This document shows positions 18,569 to 28,201 of a stretch of 64,000 bases of DNA, piece after piece (the first letter of the stretch is position 1; each line of letters begins with the position of its first letter). The notes beneath the pieces are model-generated. The model was given only the letters and a program-made list of their open reading frames with translations, was not told the DNA's origin and ran no database searches. The stretch is taken from NCBI GenBank assembly GCA_020631105.1, contig JAHDHW010000008.1, positions 2,503 through 66,502 of the forward strand, written 5' to 3'. This stretch comes from Saprospiraceae bacterium. Its GTDB lineage: Bacteria > Bacteroidota > Bacteroidia > Chitinophagales > Saprospiraceae. The position numbers and the translations under genes were made by a program.

Positions 18569-19264
18569 ATGAAAAAATTTTACTTTTTATGTCTTTTTTT
18601 AAGCAGTACGCTTTTTGTACAAGCTCAAGTCCAGGTAACTTTTTCAGTGGACATGAATGCAGAAATCACTGCCGGTACATTTGACCCAGCAGCTGATCTA
18701 ATGCGAATTGGGGGAGATTTCCAAGGTTGGACTCCAACAGACAATCAAATGGAAGATGCAGATGAAGATGGTGTATATACACTTACTGTTGATCTTGCTG
18801 CGGATCAAGCTATTCTTTATAAGTTTGTTATCAATGACTGGGGGACTAATGAATTCGGAGAAGGTGCTGTTGCAGGCGATTGTAATATGGATGATGGGGC
18901 TGGTAATGTAAACAGAACACACACTGTTGTTGATAATAATGGTACTGATGTACTACCAACTTATATCTATAATACTTGTGACCTATCATCAGTAGTAAAT
19001 GTTAACAACCTTACTACAATCACTGACCTTACCATTGCGCCTAATCCAGCTAGCGACTTTATTAACATTAACTATTCAAATGCTAACAACACTACACACG
19101 ACATCTTGATCACGTCTATCACTGGTCAGGTAGTGAAGCAATTTTACAGCGTTGCTGGTAACAATCAGCAGGTTGATGTAAAAGACCTTTCTGCAGGAAT
19201 GTACTTTGTTACTTTCCGTAATGATAAAGGTGAGCAAGGTTCAGAGAAGTTTATTGTTAAATAA
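18569..19264 (+). CDS. T9SS type A sorting domain protein with starch-binding/CBM-like N-terminal domain
   Basis: Signal peptide; VTFSVDMNAEITAG..RIGGDFQGWTP..DADEDGVYTLTVDL..ILYKFVIND; C-terminal APNPASDFININY...GMYFVTFRNDKGEQGSEKFIVK. Confidence 0.8.
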   Translation: MKKFYFLCLFLSSTLFVQAQVQVTFSVDMNAEITAGTFDPAADLMRIGGDFQGWTPTDNQMEDADEDGVYTLTVDLAADQAILYKFVINDWGTNEFGEGAVAGDCNMDDGAGNVNRTHTVVDNNGTDVLPTYIYNTCDLSSVVNVNNLTTITDLTIAPNPASDFININYSNANNTTHDILITSITGQVVKQFYSVAGNNQQVDVKDLSAGMYFVTFRNDKGEQGSEKFIVK

Positions 19265-19302
19265 CAACAATCTTTTAAGCAAAAAGTAGTTTAATCTACT
19301 GA

Positions 19303-19337
19303 AAAGCCTGGTTCTTTAGAGAGCCGGGCTTTTTTGA
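19303..19337 (+). terminator. Intrinsic terminator of the CBM/T9SS gene
   Basis: AAGCCTGGTTCT ttag AGAGCCGGGCTTTTTT. Confidence 0.85.
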
Positions 19338-19460
19338 TACAACCATTCCTGTTAAGTTTCACTCTTTGATTTAGGAAGGTCTGATTTTATATATCACGGA
19401 CTAAAACGATGCTCCTAAAAAGAGATACGAACACCACTTCACTTATTCATAAAAAAACCG

Positions 19461-19468
19461 TAATTTTG
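19461..19468 (+). promoter_or_regulatory. Bacteroidota -7 box (TAATTTTG) directly upstream of bamD
   Basis: TAnnTTTG ending 7 nt before the ATG at 19476, implying a very short leader. Confidence 0.45.
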
Positions 19469-19475
19469 CGCTCTT

Positions 19476-20279
19476 ATGAAAAATAAGCTTTTTTTTGTTA
19501 TTCTAATCGGAACACTCTTAGGCTCAATGGCTTGTAAAAGCGAATTTGAAAAAATTCGTGCTTCGGCTGATCCTGATACTTTGTATAAGAAGGCCTTCGA
19601 ATACTACGAACAAGAGGACTATTACAAAGCACAGACATTATTTGAGTTGGTAATCAACAACTTACGTGGTAAGGTAGAGGCAGAAAAAGTCTATTTCTAC
19701 TACGCTAACACACATTACCAATTGAGAAAGTATATTTTAGCAAGCTACTATTTCAAAAACTTTTCTTCGACCTTTCCAAATAGTGAATACCGCGAAGAAG
19801 CCGACTTCATGTCAGCTTATGCTAATTATAAAATGTCACCGACATATCGTCTTGACCAGACATATACACAAAAAGCTATCGAAGGATTTCAGCTATTTGC
19901 AAATACTTACCCTGAAAGCAAACGCGTAAGTGAAGTAAATACTCTAATCGATGAAATGCGTAACAAACTAGAGAAAAAAGCGTATGCTCAAGCAGAGCTC
20001 TACTATGACCTCCAAGAGTATCAATCCGCAACTCACAGCTTCGAAACAATGTTAAGAGATTTTCCGGATACTAAAGAAGCCGAGAAAATACGTTATATGA
20101 TCGTAAAATCTTCCTATGAACTCGCCGTTAAAAGTGTTTACGAAAAACAAGTCGAGCGTCACGAAGAAGTGATCAAAAATGCTGAGCTTTTTATAGATAA
20201 ATATCGCAAAAGCGATTATGCTAAGGAAGTTCGGGACTTTAAAAAGAATTCATCTCGTATCATTAAAGAATTTAGCTAA
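19476..20279 (+). CDS. bamD: Outer membrane protein assembly factor BamD
   Basis: Lipoprotein signal (GSMAC), TPR repeats, adjacency to rpoZ-coaBC typical of Bacteroidota. Confidence 0.88.
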   Translation: MKNKLFFVILIGTLLGSMACKSEFEKIRASADPDTLYKKAFEYYEQEDYYKAQTLFELVINNLRGKVEAEKVYFYYANTHYQLRKYILASYYFKNFSSTFPNSEYREEADFMSAYANYKMSPTYRLDQTYTQKAIEGFQLFANTYPESKRVSEVNTLIDEMRNKLEKKAYAQAELYYDLQEYQSATHSFETMLRDFPDTKEAEKIRYMIVKSSYELAVKSVYEKQVERHEEVIKNAELFIDKYRKSDYAKEVRDFKKNSSRIIKEFS

Positions 20280-20617
20280 TGACCGACATCAAATCCAAAG
20301 TTCAAGGCCTGGAACCTAACGTGCAAGCACGTAACATTAAACAGATCATCAAAGATTCTGGTAACATCTACGAATCATTGAATATTATTTCAAAGCGTGC
20401 TACACAAATCGCTGTTGATCTTAAGCATGAACTACATAACAAACTCGAAGAGTTTGCGGTAAGCTCTGACACTATCGAAGAGATTCATGAGAACAAAGAG
20501 CAAATTGAAATCTCTAAGTTCTATGAGCGTTTACCAAATCCTGTAATCATTGCTACTGAAGAGTATCTCGATGGAGATATTCATGCAGAGTATAAGAATA
20601 AACGCGACTTCGAATAA
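20279..20617 (+). CDS. rpoZ: DNA-directed RNA polymerase subunit omega (Rpb6-like)
   Basis: SLNIISKRATQIAVDLKHELHNKLEEF; TAATG overlap with bamD; position before coaBC. Confidence 0.85.
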   Translation: MTDIKSKVQGLEPNVQARNIKQIIKDSGNIYESLNIISKRATQIAVDLKHELHNKLEEFAVSSDTIEEIHENKEQIEISKFYERLPNPVIIATEEYLDGDIHAEYKNKRDFE

Positions 20618-20707
20618 TCAAAGTTGCACTCTTCCAAGAAAAAGGACTCTATTCCTTTTTCTTGGTTTTTCTATACCATCCACTCTTTTCTATCCACGAT
20701 CTTGCCT

Positions 20708-21901
20708 ATGTCCTTAAACGGAAAAAACATCATTCTTGGCGTCTGTGGAAGTATTGCCGCATACAAAACTGCTTTCCTTACTCGTCTACTCATCAAATCA
20801 GGAGCTAATGTACAAGTCTTAATGACGCCTGCAGCTACTGACTTTATAGGACCTTTAACCTTGTCTACGCTTTCGAAGCGTCCTGTCTATACTGATGTTA
20901 GTGCCGAATCAAGTTGGAATAACCATGTTGAATTAGGACTTTGGGCAGATGCTATGATCATAGCTCCGGCCACTGCAACAACATTATCAAAAATGGCAAC
21001 AGGATTGTGTGATAACATGATTGTAGCCACATACCTTTCTGCCAAATGCCCCGTATTCTTTGCCCCGGCAATGGATTTAGATATGTGGAAACACCCCGCT
21101 TCTGTCAATAATGTAAAAACACTTCAATCCTATGGCAACCATTTGATTCCCGTTGGTCATGGTGAACTCGCAAGTGGCTTAGTCGGAGATGGAAGAATGG
21201 CAGAACCCGAGGATATTGTTAAGTATCTAGTAGATTTCTTTAAAAAAGATCAGGATCTCCTTGACAAAAAAGCAATTGTTACCGCCGGGCCTACCTTTGA
21301 ACCCATTGACCCTGTCCGATTCATTGGTAATCGTTCTACTGGCAAAATGGGCATTGCAATCGCTGAAGCGCTCAGTCAACGCGGAGCAAACGTTATTTTA
21401 ATTCTAGGGCCTACCGCCCAGGATCCACCTAGCTCATCATCTATCGAATGTATTCGTGTCAAAACAGCACAAGAGATGTACGAAGCAAGCGTAAAAGCAT
21501 ACCAAACCGCTGATATTGGTGTTCTTGCCGCCGCAGTTGCAGATTATCGCCCCAAAACGGTCGCAGACCAGAAAATAAAGAAAAAAGAAGGTGATATGGC
21601 TATCGAATTAGAACGAACGATCGATATCGCTGCAAGCCTAGGTAAAAACAAAGGTAAAGATCAATTACTTATTGGTTTTGCTTTAGAAACAGAGCGAGAG
21701 CTCGAAAATGCTAAAGGCAAGCTAAAAAGAAAGAACTTTGATTTTATCGTTTTAAATTCACTCAATGATAAAGGCGCGGGATTTGCACATGATACTAATA
21801 AAATTCGCCTGGTTTTTGACAATAAGACAGAAGAATTTGAGTTAAAATCTAAGCGAGAAGTTGCAGAAGATATTGTCAACGCCATCGTCGAAATTATATA
21901 G
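20708..21901 (+). CDS. coaBC: Bifunctional phosphopantothenoylcysteine decarboxylase / phosphopantothenate-cysteine ligase
   Basis: [45 protein letters not shown]; supplied ORF starts at an upstream TTG, ATG at 20708 is the likely start. Confidence 0.97.
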   Translation: MSLNGKNIILGVCGSIAAYKTAFLTRLLIKSGANVQVLMTPAATDFIGPLTLSTLSKRPVYTDVSAESSWNNHVELGLWADAMIIAPATATTLSKMATGLCDNMIVATYLSAKCPVFFAPAMDLDMWKHPASVNNVKTLQSYGNHLIPVGHGELASGLVGDGRMAEPEDIVKYLVDFFKKDQDLLDKKAIVTAGPTFEPIDPVRFIGNRSTGKMGIAIAEALSQRGANVILILGPTAQDPPSSSSIECIRVKTAQEMYEASVKAYQTADIGVLAAAVADYRPKTVADQKIKKKEGDMAIELERTIDIAASLGKNKGKDQLLIGFALETERELENAKGKLKRKNFDFIVLNSLNDKGAGFAHDTNKIRLVFDNKTEEFELKSKREVAEDIVNAIVEII

Positions 21902-21965
21902 TGTTCTTCAAACACCTTATTTTAGGTATACAAGTAATTGAAGCACAAACAAAATTAACTCGTTT

Positions 21966-22871
21966 ATGAAAAAATACTTATTACTTTTTGCACTGCTCAT
22001 CGTAGGTAAGTTTGCACAAGCTCAAGAGTTAGAGTTTGAGGTAACGATCAATACCCCTAAGCTTCAAACGACCGATCCGAAGGTTTTTGAAAGCTTACGA
22101 GAAAGTATGCTCAACTTTTTGAACAATCAAAAATGGACAAAAGATGTATTTGATCCTAAAGAACGGATCAAATGTAATATCCAAATGACTATCAAAGAAG
22201 AGCTTTCACAGAACACTTTCTCTGCTGACTTCGCAATTCAGTCAGTGCGCCCTGTTTATGGCAGCACTTATGAAACACCTTTACTTTCGCACGTTGACAA
22301 AGATTTTACGTTTCAATATGAGCAATTTCAACCACTGGAATTCACTAAAAACGCTTATTCCGATAACCTAACTGCATTTTTATCTTTCTATATCTACATC
22401 ATCCTTGGATTGGATTATGATTCTTTTTCCTTGTATGGTGGGGAAACTTATTTTCAAACCGCTAATGATATATTAACGACGATTCCACCATCAGCAGCTT
22501 CTGCATTTCCTGGTTGGAGATCTTTGGATGGAAATAGAAACAGATATTGGATTATTGAAAATATGCTGAGTCCTAAGTTTAGAAACTATCGCCAGGCAAT
22601 GTATGATTATCATCGCCAAAGCCTGGACATCATGAATACAGATACAAATACAGGTCGGGCAATCATGCTACAGGCCCTCGAAAGTGTGCAACAGGTTAAT
22701 CGCTCCTATCCCAACTCAATGGTCATCCAGATGTTCGCAAATGCAAAGTCTCAGGAGGTCATTGAAATATTCAAAAAAGGCACTTCTCAGGAAAAAAGTA
22801 AGGTGAAAAGCATTATGGCTCGCCTCGATGCTTCAAATGCTTCTAAATACAGAGAGCAAATCGGAAGATAA
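21966..22871 (+). CDS. DUF4835 family (PorD-like) protein
   Basis: Signal peptide, ELEFEVTINTPKLQTTDPKVFESLRESMLNFLNNQKWT; conserved Bacteroidota neighbourhood after coaBC. Confidence 0.85.
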   Translation: MKKYLLLFALLIVGKFAQAQELEFEVTINTPKLQTTDPKVFESLRESMLNFLNNQKWTKDVFDPKERIKCNIQMTIKEELSQNTFSADFAIQSVRPVYGSTYETPLLSHVDKDFTFQYEQFQPLEFTKNAYSDNLTAFLSFYIYIILGLDYDSFSLYGGETYFQTANDILTTIPPSAASAFPGWRSLDGNRNRYWIIENMLSPKFRNYRQAMYDYHRQSLDIMNTDTNTGRAIMLQALESVQQVNRSYPNSMVIQMFANAKSQEVIEIFKKGTSQEKSKVKSIMARLDASNASKYREQIGR

Positions 22872-22891
22872 TACTACGTTAACATTTTCCT

Positions 22892-22930
22892 AAAAAAGTG
22901 TAAGCAGTGACCTCTGCTTACACTTTTTTT
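22892..22930 (+). terminator. Intrinsic terminator of the bamD-rpoZ-coaBC-DUF4835 operon
   Basis: AAAAAAGTGTAAGCAG / CTGCTTACACTTTTTTT. Confidence 0.9.
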
Positions 22931-23044
22931 GTTTATATAAGCATTAAGATAGTAGAATCTTTAAGTATCGGAGCCGAAAATTTCCGTTTACAGACTAAAT
23001 ACTGCTTTTACTAAATCGACATTTTTATACTACAACTTAATTAT

Positions 23045-24688
23045 ATGAGAATCCTAATCCTTTTAGCCGTTTTATTACAAACCTCCTTCAGTAGTTTTGC
23101 ACAGCAGGATGCCGTTCCTGCAAGTATTAATTGGGGCCCTGAACTGGCAGAGCCTAACAAAACAATGATTACCAAAGTACTCACTTCAGGAGGAGATTTA
23201 TACGCTGTCAGACAAAAGATTTCTGCCCAGGCACTTACTGGTAACAAGAAGATTTATATCGAAAAATACAATAGTCAGATGGAACAGACGAAGTCTGAAG
23301 ACATCACACTAAAATACAAAGGGAAACATTTGGACTTTGAGGAGCTCATCTCTTTAAATAATAACCTTTTCTTGTTGTCCTCCTTTCACAACAAAGCCAA
23401 AAAGAAAAACTATCTGTTCACCCAGATGATTAACATGAGGACCCTGGAGTCGGGTAAGACATTAAAGAAGATTGGTGAAATCGATACCCGTGGAATAAAT
23501 AAAGAAGGACACTTTGGCCTGCATATCTCAAGGGACAGTTCGAAAGTCATGATCTTTAGTAATATCCCAAATAAAAAAGGCGACCCCGAATCCTTTGCTG
23601 TTAACGTATACAATGATCAGTTTGAAGAAGTCTGGTCCAGAAACATCCGTCTCCCTTATAACGATGACAAATTCACTGTTGAAGAATACCGGGTTGATGA
23701 TAGGGGCAATGTTTATTTTCTTGGTGTCATCTATCAGGATAAAGCTAAAAGCCGGCGAAGAGGTCAGCCAAATTATCAATATACGATTCTCGCATATACC
23801 AATAATGGGGAAGATTACGAAGAATACAAAATTAAAATCAATGATCGATTCATCACTGATTTAACCTTCCGGGTTGCAGACCAGGGAGAGTTGATTTGTT
23901 CAGGTTTCTATTCTGATAAAGGAACTTATAGTGTTAAGGGAACTTACTTTTTTCGCTTAAATCCGGACACACAAGAGATGTATAACAGTAATTTCAAAGA
24001 GTTTGATTTTGATTTCCTTACCGCCTTAATGTCAGATCGCCGTAAAGCGAAAGCTGAAAAAGCAGAGCGTAGCGGAAATACCAAGAAACAGGCGGAGTTA
24101 TATAGTTATTCGCTGGACAAACTTATCCTCCGATCGGACGGTGGCGCCTTGCTCGTAGCCGAGCAATACTTCGTAGAAAGACAAAATGATAATAATCGAT
24201 ATGGCTATAATTATGGTTACTGGGGCGCTAACCCATGGAACAGAGGGTTCAATGACATAGAATACTACTATAATTACAATGACATCATTGTAGTTAATAT
24301 TCAACCTGATGGAGAAATTGAGTGGACTGCCCGAATTCCTAAACGTCAGGAAACCAGAAATGATGGTGGCTACTTCTCTTCTTATGCGATGTCTATTGTC
24401 AGAGATAAGATTTACTTCATTTATAATGATAACATCAGAAACTTTCAGCAAAATAATAAGCGCCAAAACAGAATCCATTATTTTAATGGCAGAAGCTCCA
24501 TTATTGCCTTAGCAGAGATTAGCAGAGACGGAAGTGTTATTACTTATCCTTTGGCAAGTAACCGTGAAGCAGGAACGCTGACACGCCCAAAGATATGTAA
24601 GCAAATCGGTCGAAATACAATGGCTGTTTATGGAGAAAGAGGAAGAAAGTTTAGATTTGCAAACCTTGAATTCAAACCAAATTTATAA
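23045..24688 (+). CDS. Secreted hypothetical protein, possibly beta-propeller-like
   Basis: 547 aa ORF with signal peptide; Asn/Tyr/Gly-rich insert NNRYGYNYGYWGANPWNRGFNDIEYYYNYND. Confidence 0.75.
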   Translation: MRILILLAVLLQTSFSSFAQQDAVPASINWGPELAEPNKTMITKVLTSGGDLYAVRQKISAQALTGNKKIYIEKYNSQMEQTKSEDITLKYKGKHLDFEELISLNNNLFLLSSFHNKAKKKNYLFTQMINMRTLESGKTLKKIGEIDTRGINKEGHFGLHISRDSSKVMIFSNIPNKKGDPESFAVNVYNDQFEEVWSRNIRLPYNDDKFTVEEYRVDDRGNVYFLGVIYQDKAKSRRRGQPNYQYTILAYTNNGEDYEEYKIKINDRFITDLTFRVADQGELICSGFYSDKGTYSVKGTYFFRLNPDTQEMYNSNFKEFDFDFLTALMSDRRKAKAEKAERSGNTKKQAELYSYSLDKLILRSDGGALLVAEQYFVERQNDNNRYGYNYGYWGANPWNRGFNDIEYYYNYNDIIVVNIQPDGEIEWTARIPKRQETRNDGGYFSSYAMSIVRDKIYFIYNDNIRNFQQNNKRQNRIHYFNGRSSIIALAEISRDGSVITYPLASNREAGTLTRPKICKQIGRNTMAVYGERGRKFRFANLEFKPNL

Positions 24689-24700
24689 GCCGCTCAATAC

Positions 24701-24742
24701 AGCGAATAAAGAAGAAAACTATAGTTTTCTTCTTTATTCGCT
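24701..24742 (+). terminator. Perfect 42-bp palindrome acting as terminator
   Basis: AGCGAATAAAGAAGAAAACTATAGTTTTCTTCTTTATTCGCT identical to its reverse complement, followed by TTT. Confidence 0.85.
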
Positions 24743-24777
24743 TTTCAAACCACTACGATTAACACAACATTAACGCC

Positions 24778-25347
24778 TTGAAACGAATCGCCATTTTTGC
24801 CTCAGGTACAGGAACTAACGCCAAAAAAATCATCGAACACTTCAAAGGACACGAACTTATTGAAGTGGCACTGATTGTATCTAATAAAAAGGAAGCCAAG
24901 GTCTTAGACATTGCCAGGGAAAATAATATCCCCCATTTAGTGATAAATAAGACCGAATTAAACGATAGTAATTACATTTTAGAAAAATTTTCCATGTTTG
25001 GCATTGATTTCATCGTATTGGCGGGTTTTTTGTTATTAATTCCTAAGTATCTAGTGAGTAACTTCCCAAACCGTATAATAAACATTCACCCGGCTCTCCT
25101 ACCCAAGTTCGGAGGTAAAGGAATGTTCGGCATGCATGTACATCAAGCGGTAAAAGAAAGCGGAGAAAAAGAGACTGGTATCACTATTCATTTTGTAAAT
25201 GAAAAATATGATGAAGGTGGTATTATTTTTCAAGCATCCGTTCCTGTATTACCAGAATACTCACCAGATGATATTGCAAAGCAAGTACAAAAATTAGAGC
25301 ACCTGCACTTTGCAAAAACCATTGAGAGTTTAATTGAAAAATCATAG
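24778..25347 (+). CDS. purN: Phosphoribosylglycinamide formyltransferase
   Basis: IAIFASGTGTNAKKI, VLAGFLLLIP, NIHPALLPKFGGKGMFG, KETGITIHFVNEKYDEGGIIFQ; apparent TTG start. Confidence 0.95.
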   Translation: MKRIAIFASGTGTNAKKIIEHFKGHELIEVALIVSNKKEAKVLDIARENNIPHLVINKTELNDSNYILEKFSMFGIDFIVLAGFLLLIPKYLVSNFPNRIINIHPALLPKFGGKGMFGMHVHQAVKESGEKETGITIHFVNEKYDEGGIIFQASVPVLPEYSPDDIAKQVQKLEHLHFAKTIESLIEKS

Positions 25348-25412
25348 TTAGCTGATTAAAGGCATAACGGTTATCCATTGCTCTCATATTTGTGAACCTA
25401 ACACGTTAAACT

Positions 25413-27449
25413 ATGACTTTCAAGGTAACCTTACTCAGCCTATGTCTATGCCTCGTTCACTCCCCTATTTTTGCACAAAGTAGTAATTGGAAAAAAAACC
25501 TTAAAACTGCTAATCAACTTTATTCCAAAGGAAAATTTGCTGAAGCCGCAGACTTTTATGTAGAAGTCTATAAACAAAATGGCAAAAGCGACAATTATCT
25601 GGCAAAAGCAGCGCAATGCTACGAAAAAGCCAGAAATTACAATCAGTCTGCTAAATTCTATGAGCAGCTTGTCTCCAATAGTCAGTATCCACTTGCCGGT
25701 CTTAAATATGCACAAGCTTTAAAACAAAGTGGAAACTATCTTGATGCAATTCCTGCATTCAAGCATTTCCTGGTTAATTACCAAGGCACAGACTCTAAAA
25801 ACTTCGTCAAACTAGTCAAGAATGAAGTCGAAGGCTGTGAAATGGCATTATCAAATAAAAAGGTAAGCCCTTCGGCATTAGAGGTTCAACATTTAAGTTC
25901 GAACATCAACACCATGAATAATGAATATGCGCCACTACCTTTTAATGATGCGGTGCTTTATTTTTCTTCTGAGGTAGATAAGTATTCGAAAATATACCGC
26001 TCTCAGTATCATAGTGGTGAATGGACAAAGGCAGTTTTGCCGACCTTTCCCGAGTTTGAAACGATGCATGTCGGACATGGTACGTTCACTCCTGACAATA
26101 AGCGTTTCTATTTTACAGTCTGTCATGGTGAGACCTTCGATGTTGTTGAGGCTCCATGTGATATCCATGTAACAGTCCTTAATGAAGGAGCATGGTCAAA
26201 GCCAAAAAAATTAAGAGATTATGTAAAACTTGAAGGTAGTACTGCGACGCAACCATTTGTTATTCACGATGGTGAAACAGAGGTATTGTATTTTTCTAGT
26301 GATCGAAAAGGTGGTCAAGGCGGAATGGATATTTGGTATATGACCAGACACATCGATAGCCCTGAATATGATTTTACACTTCCTAGAAACGCTGGTAAAA
26401 AAATCAACACCCCTGGTGATGAAATAAGCCCTTTCTACGAAACAGAAAGTTCTACTTTATACTTCAGTTCAAACGGACACGCTAGCCTTGGAGGTTTCGA
26501 TATTTTTCAAGCTGGAGGAAGTATGGATAAGTTTTCAAAACCAGTTAACCTTAATCAACCTCTTAATTCATCGGCAGATGATTATTACTACATAAAAAAT
26601 ACTTCTTTAAACGGTGGTTTCTTTGTGTCCAATCGAAAGTCCGGCAATGAAAAAGTCACCACCGATCATGATGATATTTTCTCTTTCTCCACACCAGAAG
26701 AAAGATTGATGGTGGAAGGCAATGTATATGACAAGAGTAATAATTCGATTGTTACAGATGTTCAAATTTTACTTTACGAACTAGTTGGTAATGGGCAGAA
26801 GAAAAGGTTACTACAATCCATTATTGCTAATAATGGTACTTATCAATTTGTCTTAATGCCAGAGCGTCAATTTCAAATCGAGGCAATCAAAGAAGGGTTT
26901 GAAACTGCAGGTTTCAACTTTGATACTTTTGAAGCCGACGTTGACAAGGATTATGGCCGTTCAATTTATTTACAATCTGACGCTAGTGATTTTGCTATGA
27001 GCAAGCCCGATGCATTTAGTGAGCGTACTTCAACTGCAAGCATCGATAAGGTTATCAATAGTAAGCCGGAAGTAAAAGAAGATAATCTATTCGAAACCCC
27101 TCGTCGTAAATCAGAAACACCTAAAGCTACTGCCAGTACAGGAACTTATATTAATAGTTACTATAATGGTATGGAGGTATTGACTACTGCTCCAAAGCTT
27201 GATGGTGTATATTATAAAGTTCAAATTTCTACAGCTACTACATTTGATGAGTACAATAGAATGTTTGATAATATACGCGACTTAGGAAATTTACAAACGG
27301 AATCCATCAGTGCAAAAAACTGGACCAGGATATTATTAGCAGAGTACTATTCTTTGAGTGATGCACGGCAAGTGATGGATGACTCAAGAGCCAATGGATT
27401 TCCACAAGCTTTCGTAGTTAAATATCGTAATGGAAAGCGATTAAACTAA
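25413..27449 (+). CDS. PorE-like protein: TPR, PD40/WD40 propeller, carboxypeptidase regulatory-like domain, C-terminal SPOR-like region
   Basis: TPR repeats; VLYFSSEVDKYSKIY, VLYFSSDRKGGQGGMDIWY, TLYFSSNGHASLGGFDIF; C-term YYKVQISTATTFDEYNRMFDNIRDLG...ARQVMDDSRANGFPQAFVVKYRNGKRL. Confidence 0.8.
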   Translation: MTFKVTLLSLCLCLVHSPIFAQSSNWKKNLKTANQLYSKGKFAEAADFYVEVYKQNGKSDNYLAKAAQCYEKARNYNQSAKFYEQLVSNSQYPLAGLKYAQALKQSGNYLDAIPAFKHFLVNYQGTDSKNFVKLVKNEVEGCEMALSNKKVSPSALEVQHLSSNINTMNNEYAPLPFNDAVLYFSSEVDKYSKIYRSQYHSGEWTKAVLPTFPEFETMHVGHGTFTPDNKRFYFTVCHGETFDVVEAPCDIHVTVLNEGAWSKPKKLRDYVKLEGSTATQPFVIHDGETEVLYFSSDRKGGQGGMDIWYMTRHIDSPEYDFTLPRNAGKKINTPGDEISPFYETESSTLYFSSNGHASLGGFDIFQAGGSMDKFSKPVNLNQPLNSSADDYYYIKNTSLNGGFFVSNRKSGNEKVTTDHDDIFSFSTPEERLMVEGNVYDKSNNSIVTDVQILLYELVGNGQKKRLLQSIIANNGTYQFVLMPERQFQIEAIKEGFETAGFNFDTFEADVDKDYGRSIYLQSDASDFAMSKPDAFSERTSTASIDKVINSKPEVKEDNLFETPRRKSETPKATASTGTYINSYYNGMEVLTTAPKLDGVYYKVQISTATTFDEYNRMFDNIRDLGNLQTESISAKNWTRILLAEYYSLSDARQVMDDSRANGFPQAFVVKYRNGKRLN

Positions 27450-27478
27450 TTCCTCCCCATTGATCAGCGTACGTTTTA

Positions 27479-27520
27479 TACAAAAAGCGGTATCGAATAG
27501 TTCGGTACCGCTTTTTGTAT
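27479..27520 (+). terminator. Intrinsic terminator
   Basis: TACAAAAAGCGGTA...TACCGCTTTTTGTA. Confidence 0.85.
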
Positions 27521-27608
27521 AAGAAGGATTAGCGAATAAAAATGCAGAACTTCAGCGATAAGTTTGCCTGAATATTTAACTTAGTGCTTATTATAGAGTT
27601 CATACATA

Positions 27609-28187
27609 ATGGCCATAGAAAACAGATTTCTTGATTCGATTGCTCGCTCCTTTAGTTTGGAGTTGCCCGTATTAGATACGATGGATGAATATCTGGACTT
27701 GATCATTCCTCTGATCAGGCCATGGAGTGAGGACTTGTATGAAGAAGAATACTTCCTGGAAACCAGATGGCTTGAAGTCAGGGACGATGACAATTTTCAT
27801 GAGTTAGTCTTGCATATTTTTAGAGAAGAAAGTGAATACCTCAATTCAATTGACGGAAATATCCATAAAGGGAAATGGCGTACACTTGAGAAATCCAATA
27901 CTCTGATTATTGAGCAAACTGCAGGAAACACTATTGTTAAAAGTGAATTATACGACCTTGCTTTTCTGAATGGCAATTTCTTTATTTTGCGAAAACATGG
28001 AGATCAACAGCGCAAAGGCTTCAAAAAATATTTTGTAATGGGTAGAGAAGGGTATATCCGTGACCTCGAATGGCGCGACGTAATGGAAGCAATGTTCAAC
28101 CAATACCGTAACAATCGCCGCTGGATTTTCTTTGTAGTTGCTTTTGTTGCTCTGGTTGCTATTTTTATTTTCTTTTCTGTATTCTAG
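27609..28187 (+). CDS. Hypothetical protein with C-terminal transmembrane helix
   Basis: 192 aa; RRWIFFVVAFVALVAIFIFFSVF at C-terminus. Confidence 0.7.
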   Translation: MAIENRFLDSIARSFSLELPVLDTMDEYLDLIIPLIRPWSEDLYEEEYFLETRWLEVRDDDNFHELVLHIFREESEYLNSIDGNIHKGKWRTLEKSNTLIIEQTAGNTIVKSELYDLAFLNGNFFILRKHGDQQRKGFKKYFVMGREGYIRDLEWRDVMEAMFNQYRNNRRWIFFVVAFVALVAIFIFFSVF

Positions 28188-28201
28188 CTAGACTTGCACC
28201 T

